From Streptomyces abikoensis (GTDB lineage: Bacteria > Actinomycetota > Actinomycetes > Streptomycetales > Streptomycetaceae), in contig NZ_BMRT01000002.1 in assembly GCF_014648775.1 (NCBI RefSeq), positions 682,001 to 746,000 of the forward strand: 64,000 nt of DNA, in the 5' to 3' direction. A model generated the notes under the pieces. That model did not search any database, had not been told where the DNA came from, and worked only from the letters and a program-made list of their open reading frames with translations. The translations under genes were made by a program, and so were the position numbers. Shown here one piece after another: positions 23,337 through 32,590 of this stretch. Within the stretch, counting starts at the first letter, position 1, and the number at the start of each line of letters is the position of its first letter.

Positions 23337-24341
23337 TCACGGCCACTCCACCAACAGTCGCTCGCCCCGTACGGTCACGGGCGTGCCGAAGGCGGCGCAG
23401 GCGCGGGAGAAGCGCTCGCGGACCCATTCCCAGTCCTCGCCGCGCGCCGGCTCGGTGCGGCAGTAGTCGAGGCGGAGGGGGACGGCCTCCAGCCGGACCG
23501 GCCGGTAGCGGCCCGGGTCCGGGTCGTCGGGCCGCGCGGGGTTGTCCAGGGTGACGAGGAAGAGCAGCCCGAGGTCGTTGCGGAGCACCGGGTCGACGGC
23601 GTAGTCGTCCACGAAGTCGCCCATGTCGTGGATCACGAACCCGGCCACGCCGTGGAAGACGTGCGCGGAGTGCCCTGCGACCAGGGTCGCCCCAGCCGCC
23701 AGCAGCTCCGCCGCGGCGACCCTTACGTGGTGGGGCGGCGTCGAGGTCATGTTGGGGCCCCAGTGCGGGGTGACCAGCACGGCGTCGGCCTCGGCCGAGG
23801 CCCGCCCGACCAGCTCGGTGAGCCAGTCCGGCACTCCCCTGTGGAGGTCCGCGAAGGCCACGCCGGGCCGGTCGGGGCCGGCGGCGAAGTCGTCCGGGTG
23901 GTCGGTGACGCCGATCACGGCCAGTCGTACCCCGCGCGCCTCCAGCACCGCGTACGCGCGGGCGGCGGCCGTGTCGGCCCCGGCGCCGACGACCCGGATC
24001 CCGGCCGCCGTGAGCAGCTCGCGGGTGTCGGCGAGGGCGTCGTGGCCGTAGTCGAGGGCGTGGTTGTTGGCGAGGGTCACGCAGTCGACGCCCAGCTCGG
24101 CGAGGACGGCGGCGGCCGGCGGGGGCGCCCGGAAGAAGAAGGGCTTGCCCGGGGCCGCCCAGGGCTCGCCCCGGGCCGAGACGCAGCACTCCAGGTTGAG
24201 GACGAACAGGTCCGCCCCGGCGATGACCTCCCGGATCTCCTCGCTGAGGATCGTCGCGGGCTCGGGAGCCTCCCCGAGCCGCTCGCCGACCCCGCGTCCC
24301 AGCATGGTGTCGCCCGCCATCGCCACCGTGATCGGCGCCAT
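23337..24341 (-). CDS. CapA-family (poly-gamma-glutamate capsule-like) metallophosphoesterase-fold protein
   Basis: This 334-residue protein begins MAPITVAMAGDTMLGRGVGE, the CapA start motif, and keeps NLECCVS, LANNHALDYG, VIGVTDHP, VTPHWGPN and LVAGHSAHVFHGV, metal-site segments shared with calcineurin-like phosphoesterases. CapA proteins are linked to poly-gamma-glutamate handling, but many actinobacterial copies have unknown substrates. No signal peptide is seen, so it may act in the cytosol. GGAGG precedes the ATG at 24341 by 7 nt. Confidence 0.85.
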   Translation of the reverse strand: MAPITVAMAGDTMLGRGVGERLGEAPEPATILSEEIREVIAGADLFVLNLECCVSARGEPWAAPGKPFFFRAPPPAAAVLAELGVDCVTLANNHALDYGHDALADTRELLTAAGIRVVGAGADTAAARAYAVLEARGVRLAVIGVTDHPDDFAAGPDRPGVAFADLHRGVPDWLTELVGRASAEADAVLVTPHWGPNMTSTPPHHVRVAAAELLAAGATLVAGHSAHVFHGVAGFVIHDMGDFVDDYAVDPVLRNDLGLLFLVTLDNPARPDDPDPGRYRPVRLEAVPLRLDYCRTEPARGEDWEWVRERFSRACAAFGTPVTVRGERLLVEWP

Positions 24342-24489
24342 CCGCTCGCCTCCGTCCGGGCGGTGCCCTCGCGCACCCGCCCTCATCGCAGTAGTACCAA
24401 GCCGGGGGCCGGGGGTGCCCGTCACGCTCCGCCGAGCGGGTCGGGACCCCGGCCCGCCCTGCCCGGCGTCGTGGGGCGGGCAGGAGGGC

Positions 24490-25977
24490 TCAGCCGCTCG
24501 GCAGGACGGCGCGGAGCGCGGCGTCGAGCCGCCGGGCGATGTCCTCGTCGGGCGCGGCCCGGGCCGTGGCGGAGGTGTGGAGCGCGGCGAGTTCCGTGGT
24601 GAACGCGTGGGTGAAGGCGCCGTAGAGCGGGGTGCGGGGGCGCAGGGCGGCGGCCTCCAGGGCGGGCAGGAGGGTGTCGCGGGCGTAGCGGGGGCGGCGG
24701 GCGGCGTCGCGCGGCACGTCGCCGCCGCTGCCCTCGGACGGCCCGGCCGTGCCGGGCAGCGCGCGCCGGTCGTCGCAGGAAACGTTCGGGTCCGTGTAGG
24801 AGGAGGCGCGGGTGGCGGCGAAGCCGGCGTCCAGCAGGCAGCGCTCGCTGGTCCTGCCGGTGAGGAAGGCGACGAGTTCCCGGGCCTTGCGCACCCGCTC
24901 CTCCGGCATGGACGCCCCGGCGGACACCGCGAGGTTCTGCCCGCCCAGCACGGCGGCGCCGGGCAGGGGGGCGACGCCGAGCCTGTCGTCGCCCAGGGCC
25001 GCGTGGAGCGTGCGGTACGCGTAGGGCCAGTGGCGCAGGAAGGCGGTGCGGCCCTCGGCGAAGTCCTTGAGGGTGCCGGCCTCGTCCGACGCGAAGGCGT
25101 CCTCGTAGGTGTGGGCGCTCGCGACGCGCCGCCGGAACTCGGTCACGCCCTTCTCCAGCGTCCGCGGCGAGGCGGTGTACGTGCCGTCCTCGTCGGTCAG
25201 CCGTACGCCGGCGGCCGTGAAGGCCTCGACGCCGTTGACGGTGAGGCCCTCGTAGGGGCTGAGCTGGCTCGTCCAGGCGCCGCGGTAGTTCTTCGACCTG
25301 TCGGACTTGTCGGCGCGGGCCCAGGCGTCCACCGCGTCCATCAGCGAGGCCAGGTCGTCCCAGGTCGCCCGCCCCCGCGCGAGCGCGTCGAGCTTCCGCT
25401 CGTCGACGCCCGCGCCGCCGGCCAGGTAGTCGCGGCGGTAGTAGAGGAGGCCGACGTCGCTGTTGTAGGGGGCGGCGTAGACCTTGCCCTTCCAGCGGGC
25501 GGTGGCGGACGCCTTCGCGAGGATGTCGCCGTCGTCGGCGAAGGACTCGGGCAGCTCCCGGACGAGTCCGGCCGCGGCGAACTCGGGGACCCAGGTGACG
25601 TCGAGGTTGACGATGTCGTACGCGGCGCTGCCCGACTGCAGTGCCGCGAGGAGCTGGCTGCGCTGGAGGTCCGCCGAGCCGGGCAGGATGACGGCGCGGG
25701 CGCGCCAGGGGGAGTCCTGCTTCTCCTGGAGGTCGTTCCACGCGTCGACCAGGCGTTTGCGGACGCCGTTCTTGCCGGTGACGTCCACGCCGGTGGCGAT
25801 CACGAGCTGGGTGCCGGTGACCGGTCGCGCCGAGGCCGTCCCGGTGGGCGGGCCCGGCTCGCCGCCGCCGAAGCAGCCGGTCGCGCCCAGCAGCAGGGCG
25901 ACGCACCACGCGAGGAACCGGACGGGATGCCGCAGGGGAGACCGGACGGTTCCCGCGCGTCTCCTGCCGCCGCTCAT
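24490..25977 (-). CDS. Extracellular solute-binding lipoprotein, third gene of caspase operon
   Basis: This 495-residue lipoprotein has a basic N-terminus, a hydrophobic segment FLAWCVALLL and an ATGC lipobox with Cys35 as the lipidated residue. The mature part looks like a family 1 ABC solute-binding protein: VIATGVDVTGKNGV...LVDAWN, DIVNLDVTWVPEFAAAG, YAAPYNSDVGLLYYRRDYL, and a lysis- or hinge-region C-lobe. No ABC permease or ATPase lies nearby. It follows the caspase/VWA gene by 21 bp, and that gene also contains a solute-binding domain. This suggests a sensor or receptor role rather than transport, which is an inference. Confidence 0.85.
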   Translation of the reverse strand: MSGGRRRAGTVRSPLRHPVRFLAWCVALLLGATGCFGGGEPGPPTGTASARPVTGTQLVIATGVDVTGKNGVRKRLVDAWNDLQEKQDSPWRARAVILPGSADLQRSQLLAALQSGSAAYDIVNLDVTWVPEFAAAGLVRELPESFADDGDILAKASATARWKGKVYAAPYNSDVGLLYYRRDYLAGGAGVDERKLDALARGRATWDDLASLMDAVDAWARADKSDRSKNYRGAWTSQLSPYEGLTVNGVEAFTAAGVRLTDEDGTYTASPRTLEKGVTEFRRRVASAHTYEDAFASDEAGTLKDFAEGRTAFLRHWPYAYRTLHAALGDDRLGVAPLPGAAVLGGQNLAVSAGASMPEERVRKARELVAFLTGRTSERCLLDAGFAATRASSYTDPNVSCDDRRALPGTAGPSEGSGGDVPRDAARRPRYARDTLLPALEAAALRPRTPLYGAFTHAFTTELAALHTSATARAAPDEDIARRLDAALRAVLPSG

Positions 25978-25998
25978 CTCCCCCGCCCCCCCGTCGCG

Positions 25999-28623
25999 CT
26001 AGTCCCGGCCCTGCGCGACCTGGGCGATCTCGGCTCCGAGATCCCTGGCCAGGTCGCCCCGGGCGTCCAGGCACCTGCCGCCGCTCGCGTCCGCCACGCG
26101 CAGGTCGAACCGGTCCTTCAGACAGCCGCCGGAGTCGAACGAGACCATGACGACGGGCACCTTCCGGGCGGCGACGGCCGCCACGAGCTCGTCCTGCCGC
26201 GCGGCATTCATCCGGTCGTTGTCCTCGTCGTCGGTGAGGAGCACGACGAGCTGGGGGTGGCCGTCGTCCTCGGTCCCCTGCGGCATCCCCTCCAGCGCGG
26301 CCTTCAGCGCGCCGCCGATGTCGGCCTCCTTGGACGGGTCGGGCTCGGCGTCGTCCACCTTCTTCGCCGCCTCGGCGGCCTTGTCCTGCTCGTTCCGGGC
26401 GGCCGCCCTGGACCACGAGCCGTGGGTGCCGAAGGGGAGCAGGTCGCGGTAGGGGGGCTCGGATCCGGCGGAGGCGACGCTCCACACGCCGAACACGTCC
26501 TCGGCGCCGAAGCGGCCCATCGCCTGCTTGAGGATCTCGCGCGCCCCGTTGGGGCCGTCCCACCAGCGGCTCATGGAGCCGGAGCTGTCCAGCAGGAAGC
26601 GGACCCGGCTCGCCGCGTTGGCCTGCCGGTGCTTCTCCATGGTGTCGGCGGCCTCGTCCGCGGTCAGGGCGCGCGGCAGCGGGCCGGCGTCGCCGAGCAG
26701 GCCGGGCGGCGGCGAGGGCAGGGGCTCCCGGGGCGCGCCGCGGAAGGCCGCGTCCCGGAAGGCCTTCCGGCCGTCCTTCGTGGCCAGCCATTCCCGGAAC
26801 CGCCGGACGGCCCGGTCCCGCTCCGCCTCGTCCAGGCGGGCGTCGTTCCAGCGGACGTGGACGAAGACCGGGTCGAGGCCGGGGACGTCGGCCGGGTACT
26901 CGGCCACGCGCGTCACCCCGGTCGTCCCCGCGCAGTCGCGGTACTGGGCGAGGGTGGGCTCCGCCGCCAGGACGGCGGTGCGCCGGTCCACCGCCCGGTC
27001 ATCGGCCGAGCCGCCCCGGGCCAGCGCGCAGACGAGGTCCCTGCCGGTCGGCATGGACCGTCCCTGCCGCCGTTGCCCCAGTTCCACGGCGCGCGGGGCG
27101 TCCACCCGGTACTGCCCCCGGGCCGCCGCGAGCGCGGCGTCGGTGTACCGCGGGTCGGCGCGCCGGACCTGGGCCCGCTCGTCCTTCGCCCGCATCGCCG
27201 TCATCAGCTCGGCGAGGGTACGGCCCGTGCGCCCGCTCCCGGCCTCGGCGAGCCGGTCGGGCACCAGTAGGACGGGCGGCGCGTAGGCCAGCGGCTCGGC
27301 GTCGTCGAAGTCCAGGGAGAGCACCGACGGCTGGTTGCCGGTCTCGTCCCGGGCCCTGCGCGCGCTCGCCGACGACGCCGGGATCCACACGTCCGGCTGC
27401 GGCCCGACCGTGCCCACCGGGTTGAACCCGGACCGGCCGGCGTGCGCCCACTCGCCGTACTGGGTGCGGAACGCCTCCACCGTCTCGGCGGACCCGGCGC
27501 TGTAGACGGTGACGCCGGAGCGCCGGCAGCCGTCGCCGTCCTCGTTGGCGGCGGAGGCGACGAAGCCGTTCGCCGCCTCACGGACGGCCGGTTGCAGGTC
27601 CGGGTCGACGAGGACCCGCAGTTCGAGCGGCGGGTGCCGGGCGCAGGAGGCCGAGGGGCCGTCGCCGCGCGAGTCGCCGGAGGCGAGCCACCAGACGCCG
27701 GCGGTGAGCGCGACGACCGCCGCCAGGCCCGCGCCGATCAGCCGCACCCGGCGGCGGGCGGGCGGCTTCGGGGCCGGTTGGGGTCGCTCGGGTGGTGGGG
27801 TCGGCTGTGTCGGCCGGGGCGGTGTCGCCGGGGGCGGCGGGACGCCGGGCCGGCCGCCGGCGGGCGGCCGGGCCAGGACGACGTGCTCGCCCGCGCCCTT
27901 CCGGCAGACCTGCGGGCTCCACGCCCTGCCCCCGGCCGTCCGGGCCTCCTTGAGGCCCGCCGCCAGGCGCTCCTGGAGGCCCCCCAGGGTCAGGGGCCCG
28001 GCCGGCTCCCCCGCGAGGTGCCGGACCAGCTCCGCCGTGTACGGCGTCGGCGTCGCGGCGTCCCCCGCGTCGATGCGCTGGTTCTTCTGGACGGCCAGCA
28101 GCAGCGAGATCCGGTCCTGGTCCCGTTCGTCGAGCTCCTCCCAGGCGCCGGCCGCGTTGCCGGCGTAACAGCAGTCGAGGACCACCACGGTGTGGCGGCG
28201 GGCACTCGCGCCCGAGCACAGCCGGCGCAGCGTGTCGTCCCAGCGGATCCAGCCGGGAAAGCTGGGCCCGTTCTCCACCGTGGCGTCCCGCAGGCCCAGG
28301 AACAGCCGGCCGTGGCCGCCGGTGCGCGTGTCGACGATGCCGTGCCCGGCGAAGTAGACCAGGAGCAGTCCGTCGGTGGCGTCGCGGACGTGTCCCAGGC
28401 GGTGCTCGAACTGCTCGACGCCGGGCGAGTGGAGCGATTCGATCCGGTCCTCGGCGAAGACGCCGCCCGTGCTCAGCGCGGCCCGCAGCTCCGTCAGGTT
28501 GCGCTCGACCGCCGCGATGTCGCCGAGCCCCTCCGCCACTTCGAGCGGCCGGTCGCTGGCGTAGTGGGACACGCCGATGAGCAGGGCTCGGTCGGCTCGC
28601 TCCCGCCGTCCGGATCCGGCCAT
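25999..28623 (-). CDS. Caspase-like peptidase / TM / solute-binding / VWA fusion protein
   Basis: An 874-residue multidomain protein. Residues 1-235 are a C14 caspase-like domain with His94 in YFAGHG and Cys152 in LDCCYAG, the expected dyad. A Pro-rich linker leads to one transmembrane helix (about 289-310, LIGAGLAAVVALTAGVWWLA). Residues ~320-620 form a periplasmic-binding-protein-like domain (LELRVLVDPDLQPAVREAAN, PDVWIPASSA). Residues ~670-870 form a von Willebrand A domain with MIDAS DSSGSMS. The topology implies a peptidase inside the cell and ligand/adhesion modules outside. Its start is 4 bp from the stop of the EACC1-like gene. A death or immune effector triggered from outside is inferred; substrate and trigger are unknown. 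Confidence 0.88.
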   Translation of the reverse strand: MAGSGRRERADRALLIGVSHYASDRPLEVAEGLGDIAAVERNLTELRAALSTGGVFAEDRIESLHSPGVEQFEHRLGHVRDATDGLLLVYFAGHGIVDTRTGGHGRLFLGLRDATVENGPSFPGWIRWDDTLRRLCSGASARRHTVVVLDCCYAGNAAGAWEELDERDQDRISLLLAVQKNQRIDAGDAATPTPYTAELVRHLAGEPAGPLTLGGLQERLAAGLKEARTAGGRAWSPQVCRKGAGEHVVLARPPAGGRPGVPPPPATPPRPTQPTPPPERPQPAPKPPARRRVRLIGAGLAAVVALTAGVWWLASGDSRGDGPSASCARHPPLELRVLVDPDLQPAVREAANGFVASAANEDGDGCRRSGVTVYSAGSAETVEAFRTQYGEWAHAGRSGFNPVGTVGPQPDVWIPASSASARRARDETGNQPSVLSLDFDDAEPLAYAPPVLLVPDRLAEAGSGRTGRTLAELMTAMRAKDERAQVRRADPRYTDAALAAARGQYRVDAPRAVELGQRRQGRSMPTGRDLVCALARGGSADDRAVDRRTAVLAAEPTLAQYRDCAGTTGVTRVAEYPADVPGLDPVFVHVRWNDARLDEAERDRAVRRFREWLATKDGRKAFRDAAFRGAPREPLPSPPPGLLGDAGPLPRALTADEAADTMEKHRQANAASRVRFLLDSSGSMSRWWDGPNGAREILKQAMGRFGAEDVFGVWSVASAGSEPPYRDLLPFGTHGSWSRAAARNEQDKAAEAAKKVDDAEPDPSKEADIGGALKAALEGMPQGTEDDGHPQLVVLLTDDEDNDRMNAARQDELVAAVAARKVPVVMVSFDSGGCLKDRFDLRVADASGGRCLDARGDLARDLGAEIAQVAQGRD

Positions 28624-28627
28624 CGCG

Positions 28628-29011
28628 CTAGTCCCGCTCGTCGTTCCGCTCGTCGCCCCGCCGGTCGTTCCGCTGGTCGTTCCGTCGGTCGTCCGGCTCC
28701 GCGCGGAATCCGGGCGGGCTGTCGTCGCCGAGGGCGCGCCGGCTGCGCACCCACTCCCTGATCGACGCCGTCACCAGACGCACGATCTCGGTCGTGGTCG
28801 CCGCCCCGAACCACTCGATCACGATGTCCAACTGAGGGCCCATCAGGGCTCCGGCCTCGGCGGGTCGCGCACCCCGTTTGACCTGCACCAGGTCCTTCAG
28901 TTCGGGTTCGCCCCTGAGCCACGCCTCCAGGGAGCCGACGTCCCCTTCCGCTACGTGCCCGGGCGCGGAGACCCGCACGCTGTGCCGTAATTCGCCCTCT
29001 CCCCGCGTCAT
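28628..29011 (-). CDS. EACC1-like small protein (effector-associated constant component)
   Basis: This 127-residue protein has a core RRGARPAEAG-type turn, then MGPQLDIVIEWFGAATTTEIVRL and a helix VTASIREWVRSRR. That pattern fits the EACC1 domain described in bacterial conflict systems, where it accompanies caspase or TIR effectors. The last ~25 residues are charged RRNDQRND repeats. ATG at 29011 is used; the longer frame upstream runs through the promoter. It is the first gene of the operon and is coupled to the caspase gene (4 bp). The assignment is by pattern and is moderate. Confidence 0.65.
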   Translation of the reverse strand: MTRGEGELRHSVRVSAPGHVAEGDVGSLEAWLRGEPELKDLVQVKRGARPAEAGALMGPQLDIVIEWFGAATTTEIVRLVTASIREWVRSRRALGDDSPPGFRAEPDDRRNDQRNDRRGDERNDERD

Positions 29012-29055
29012 AACTGGACATGGTGGCACGGAGCGCGGCGTTCGAGGAGAGGCCG

Positions 29056-29097
29056 GGGAGCGGCATTTCGCCCGCCGGGAGCGGCATTTCGTCCGCC
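29056..29097. repeat. Two 21-bp direct repeats in the divergent EACC1/GH25 promoter region
   Basis: Copies of GGGAGCGGCATTTCGYCCGCC lie at 29056-29076 and 29077-29097, head to tail with a single mismatch. A 21-bp period is two helical turns, and the site lies 45 bp upstream of the EACC1 start and 135 bp upstream of the GH25 start. It is a good operator candidate, though a chance duplication cannot be excluded. Confidence 0.55.
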
Positions 29098-29231
29098 GGA
29101 GCGCTTGCCGGAAGCGAACCGTTGTACGACGCTGTCCCGGCCACCACCGGCCGGCCCACCCCCGGCCGGTCCGGGCGCGATCCCCCACCCCCGACGCCAT
29201 GCGCACTCGGCTCACCGCAAAGGGGCTCCGA

Positions 29232-30179
29232 ATGGGCATCTACGGCCAGGACTGGGCCTCGTACCAGTCCTCGACCCCCGACACCAGCGGGCTCTCCTTC
29301 GCCTTCGTCAAGATCACCGAAGGGCTCGGCTACCTCAACCCCAAATGGGTCTCCCAGCGCGACCACGCCAAGGCGAACGGTCTCGTCTGGGGCGCCTACC
29401 ACTACCCCCACATGGCCAACGACCCCCGGGCGGAGGCCGACTACTTCCTCCGCCAGGTCGCCTGGCGCCCCGGCGACATCATCGTCCTGGACTGGGAGGG
29501 CTACGACGACGCCAACGCGAGCGTCCCGAAATCCCGCCAGCTCGTCTACCGCGACGCCTGGCTGGACTACGTGAAGGCGCAGATGCCGGACTACCCGGTC
29601 GGCATGTACTGCAACCTCGACTACTGGCTGAACGTCGACCGGACCTCCACGTGCGGCGACTTCCTGTGGATCGCCACGTCCGGCCGGACGGCCGGCCGGC
29701 CCGGCATCCAGGACCCGTGGCTCTTCCACCAGTACAGCGAGGCCGGCGGCGTCGACCGCGACTACTGCCCCCTGGGCTCCACGGCGGAACTCCGCGACTG
29801 GAGCCTGTCGTTCCAGCGCACTCCCCCCACCCCTCCCGCCCGTTATACGGAGGAAGACATGTACTCCTACTTCGACGTCCCGGCGAACGCGGACTTCGAC
29901 CTGCCGGTCGAACCCGCCGGCACCCTCGCCGCGCCGGCGGGCGGCGCCCGCAACGGCCCCATCTGGCTGGTCCTCTCCGCGCAGGGCAGGGACGCGCAGG
30001 TCACCACCGCCTTCCACGTCGAGGGCGGCGCGTGGGGCCGCCCGACCGGGCCCGTCCCGGTCACCCTCACCGGGGACAAGCTCGTCCTCCACCTGCCCAC
30101 CGACCGGCTCGTGGACAAGGTCCGGATCCGCTCGACGGCTCCGCTGACGGGCTATCTCGTGGGGCGGCAGGTCGCCTAG
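29232..30179 (+). CDS. GH25-type muramidase without signal peptide
   Basis: This 315-residue protein has an N-terminal glycoside hydrolase 25 (lysozyme) domain of about 190 residues: MGIYGQDWASYQ, FVKITEGLGYLNP, WGAYHYPH and the catalytic DWE in IIVLDWEG. A beta-rich C-terminal domain of ~110 residues is unrecognised and may bind the wall. No signal peptide or TM segment is visible at the ATG at 29232 (AAAGGGG ribosome site) or at nearby upstream starts. Such lysozymes are often phage-like and need help to reach the wall. It is divergent from the caspase operon and overlaps the next convergent gene by CTAG. Confidence 0.8.
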   Translation: MGIYGQDWASYQSSTPDTSGLSFAFVKITEGLGYLNPKWVSQRDHAKANGLVWGAYHYPHMANDPRAEADYFLRQVAWRPGDIIVLDWEGYDDANASVPKSRQLVYRDAWLDYVKAQMPDYPVGMYCNLDYWLNVDRTSTCGDFLWIATSGRTAGRPGIQDPWLFHQYSEAGGVDRDYCPLGSTAELRDWSLSFQRTPPTPPARYTEEDMYSYFDVPANADFDLPVEPAGTLAAPAGGARNGPIWLVLSAQGRDAQVTTAFHVEGGAWGRPTGPVPVTLTGDKLVLHLPTDRLVDKVRIRSTAPLTGYLVGRQVA

Positions 30180-31504
30180 CCGGGCCCGTCCGTGAAGGGG
30201 ACGGTACGCCACGGGCTCTCCGGGTCGACGGTGAGGGCGCGATGGGCGTCGAGGACCTCGGTGTACCAGGAGCCGAACCGCTCCTCGTCGAAGTGGAGGC
30301 ACCGGCCCAGCACATAGCCGGCGGAGAACTCCTCCCACGAGCCGTACGCGTCCCGCGCGGCCTTGGAGGCGCGCTCCAGGGCCGCGAGCGTCTCGGCCTC
30401 CGTGGCGTACCGGGCGCCGCGGCCCCAGCGGGCCATGTTGGAGCCGCGGCCGATGTCCCAGGCGGCGATCGTGCGCACGAACCCGTCGGGCGGCAGGAGC
30501 CCGTCGGCCCGGAACCGCGCCTCGTACCGCAGGACCTCGCCCACCAGCCTGCGGAGGTCCGCGACCATTTCGGCGAACTCCGGGTCGTCGGCGGCGACTC
30601 CGTTCTCCCGGGCGCGGGCCCGCAGCTCCGCCTCGACCAGGGCGCGCCACCGCTGCGGATCGACGTGGCCGCCCCTGCCGCCGGGGGCGAGGGCGACGCG
30701 GGCGCCGAGGACGAAGTCCCAGTGCCAGGGGCTCACTTCGAGAGCGAGCAGCCGCTCCTGCGTCGAGCGCCAGTCCTCGCGCCCGTGGACGCCCCAGCCG
30801 GCGGCGATCCGTCCGACCTCGCCCCGGTAGCCCGAGCCGTGCCAGTGCGGGGTGTTCCACGCGTCGCCGTTCTGGAAGCACAGATGGGCGCCGCAGGCCA
30901 GGCCGTGCAGCAGCGGGCCGGGCGGCGGGGCGCCCGTACGGCGGGTCACCACGCGGTCGCCCAGGCCCTCCGGTTCGAACAGCTCGTGGTGGAGGTCGAG
31001 CCAGGTCTCCCGCTCGTCGTCGTCGGTGGAGAAGTACTCCTCGCAGGGCGTGGCGGCGTTGACCGCGAGGATGTCCACGCCGGCGGGGAGGATCCCCGCG
31101 AGCGCGCCGAGCGTCGCGTACTCGTAGACCAGGTGGGGGTGGGTGCGCGGCAGCAGGCCGGCCGTGTAGACCTGCGCCGCGACGCGCCCGTCGCCGAGCG
31201 GGACGGTCAGCATGGGGAACTCGTCCTCGCCGGCCGCCCGCGCCTCGTCGAGCCGCACCGGGTAGTAGACGCCCTCGATGGCGAGGACGCGCAGGTACGC
31301 GTAGGCGTTGCCGGTCCGGGTCAGCCGGTACAGCTGCTGCTCGACGTCGGTGGGCGCGGTCCAGCGGGTGCCGTCCTCGGGGGCGGGAACGAAGGGGAAG
31401 ACCTCCTCGTGGTCCTCTTCGTGCTCCTCTTCATGGCCCCCTTGGGCTTCCCGGTCCCCTTGGGCGTCATGGCCCTGACGCTCGTCCCCGGACGCCGTCC
31501 GCAT
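30176..31504 (-). CDS. DUF1266-like protein with SseB-like N-terminal part
   Basis: This 442-residue cytosolic protein begins with a His/Glu/Asp-rich low-complexity stretch (residues 1-35). An SseB-like region follows (VYTAGLLPRTHPHLVYEYATLGALAGILPAGVDILAVN). The C-terminal part resembles DUF1266: ALEVSPWHWDFVLGAR, then AAWDIGRGSNMARWGRGARY, YGSWEEFSAGYVLGR. Function is unknown in both families. GGAGG precedes the ATG. Its stop overlaps the GH25 stop on the other strand. Confidence 0.75.
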   Translation of the reverse strand: MRTASGDERQGHDAQGDREAQGGHEEEHEEDHEEVFPFVPAPEDGTRWTAPTDVEQQLYRLTRTGNAYAYLRVLAIEGVYYPVRLDEARAAGEDEFPMLTVPLGDGRVAAQVYTAGLLPRTHPHLVYEYATLGALAGILPAGVDILAVNAATPCEEYFSTDDDERETWLDLHHELFEPEGLGDRVVTRRTGAPPPGPLLHGLACGAHLCFQNGDAWNTPHWHGSGYRGEVGRIAAGWGVHGREDWRSTQERLLALEVSPWHWDFVLGARVALAPGGRGGHVDPQRWRALVEAELRARARENGVAADDPEFAEMVADLRRLVGEVLRYEARFRADGLLPPDGFVRTIAAWDIGRGSNMARWGRGARYATEAETLAALERASKAARDAYGSWEEFSAGYVLGRCLHFDEERFGSWYTEVLDAHRALTVDPESPWRTVPFTDGPG

Positions 31505-31607
31505 GCGGTTTCCTCCCGTTCCGTGGCCGTCGCCGCGATGACGACCGCAAGATCACGCGGGGGTACGTTACCGACGGTCCGCGCCCGGCCCGGGAGGGGC
31601 CCCACGG

Positions 31608-31976
31608 CTACCGGGAGGAGCCGACGACCGCGCCGGCCGGGTCCAGGGCATCGGCCCGGCGCCGGAGGTCGGCGGCCACGTCGTCCCAGACGGGCCCGTG
31701 CAGATAGAGGCTGTCGGCCGCCTCGCGCATCAGCACGGGATCGTCGGGACGCTGAAGGATCGCCAGCCGGTAGGCGAGGTTGCGCACCCAGACGGGGAGG
31801 CGCCCTTCGACGACGCGGGGAGAGAGGTCACGGAGCATGGCGACGATCGAGTCGGCGTCGGCGAAGGTGAGCTCCTCCACGAAGTACTGCTCGTGGTGGT
31901 CACCGCCGCACCCGGGCGCGTCCTGGTATTCGTCGTCGTAGAGGCATCGAGCGTGTTCTGTGAGGCTGGCGTGCAT
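31608..31976 (-). CDS. Small conserved-looking hypothetical protein
   Basis: This 122-residue acidic protein (MHASLTEHARCLYDDEYQD...) has regular helical content, including VWVRNLAYRLAILQRPDDPVLMREAADSLYLHGPVWDDVAADLRRRA. It keeps normal coding bias to the stop. No motif was recognised. The frame runs far upstream without stops, but the upstream part reads as random basic sequence, so the ATG at 31976 is chosen. Confidence 0.65.
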   Translation of the reverse strand: MHASLTEHARCLYDDEYQDAPGCGGDHHEQYFVEELTFADADSIVAMLRDLSPRVVEGRLPVWVRNLAYRLAILQRPDDPVLMREAADSLYLHGPVWDDVAADLRRRADALDPAGAVVGSSR

Positions 31977-32590
31977 GATCAAGACTTTATGACCATGATC
32001 GTGAGCCGGGCGATCATGCTGGCGAGTCCACCCCCGGCCGTTCGCCCAGCGGGGCGGCGTTGGGCGACGGTGCTCCAGCAGCCAGTGTGGGGGCCGACCA
32101 GGAGGAGGATCGCGGCGATCGCGGATCTCGCCGATTATGGCTGCGCTTGACCAGCCGCACCTCGGTCGCTTCGCAGGACAGGCGGAGCACCGTGAGGATC
32201 CCGACGAGCACCCAGGTGGCAAAGGGCCACGGGAGACTTGCCCGTCGGCGTCGCTGTCCCGCACCCTTTCCAGCCTGCCCGGCCGGCGCTCCCCCGGCGC
32301 CAGGGCCTGGGCCGGACGGGCGAAGGACAGCGGGCGCGGGCTCATCCAGGGCCTCCACCCATGACCGTACCCGGCGATCGCCTCCTGCCGGAACTCGTGC
32401 CACCGGATACTGCGGGCGCCGTTCAAGGACGCCGGCACCGCCGATGGAGAAGCGCACAGCGTAGCCGTGTGCTCGGAATGGTCACCGAGGAGCAGAGTGA
32501 AGTTGATCAGCGTCATCGTCGTCGTGATGTGACCGACGACAGGCGGCAAACCTCAGAGCTCAGGGATTTCCTCGTCCGTCAGCCGGTCGG
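31977..32590. other. Intergenic or decayed region
   Basis: No intact gene is supported. A minus-strand frame at 32014-32457 contains a short hydrophobic run (SLPWPFATWVLVGILTVLRL) followed by a basic stretch. It could be a remnant of a small membrane protein, but no family or ribosome site supports it. Confidence 0.35.

Noticed and set aside
24064..27270. A 1068-codon plus-strand frame opposite the solute-binding and caspase genes
   Set aside because: It has no recognisable family sequence, and the minus strand carries clear domains with start sites.
32060..32120. Possible cobalamin riboswitch box (AGCCAGTG-like)
   Set aside because: The surrounding conserved B12-box bases and stem structure are absent.
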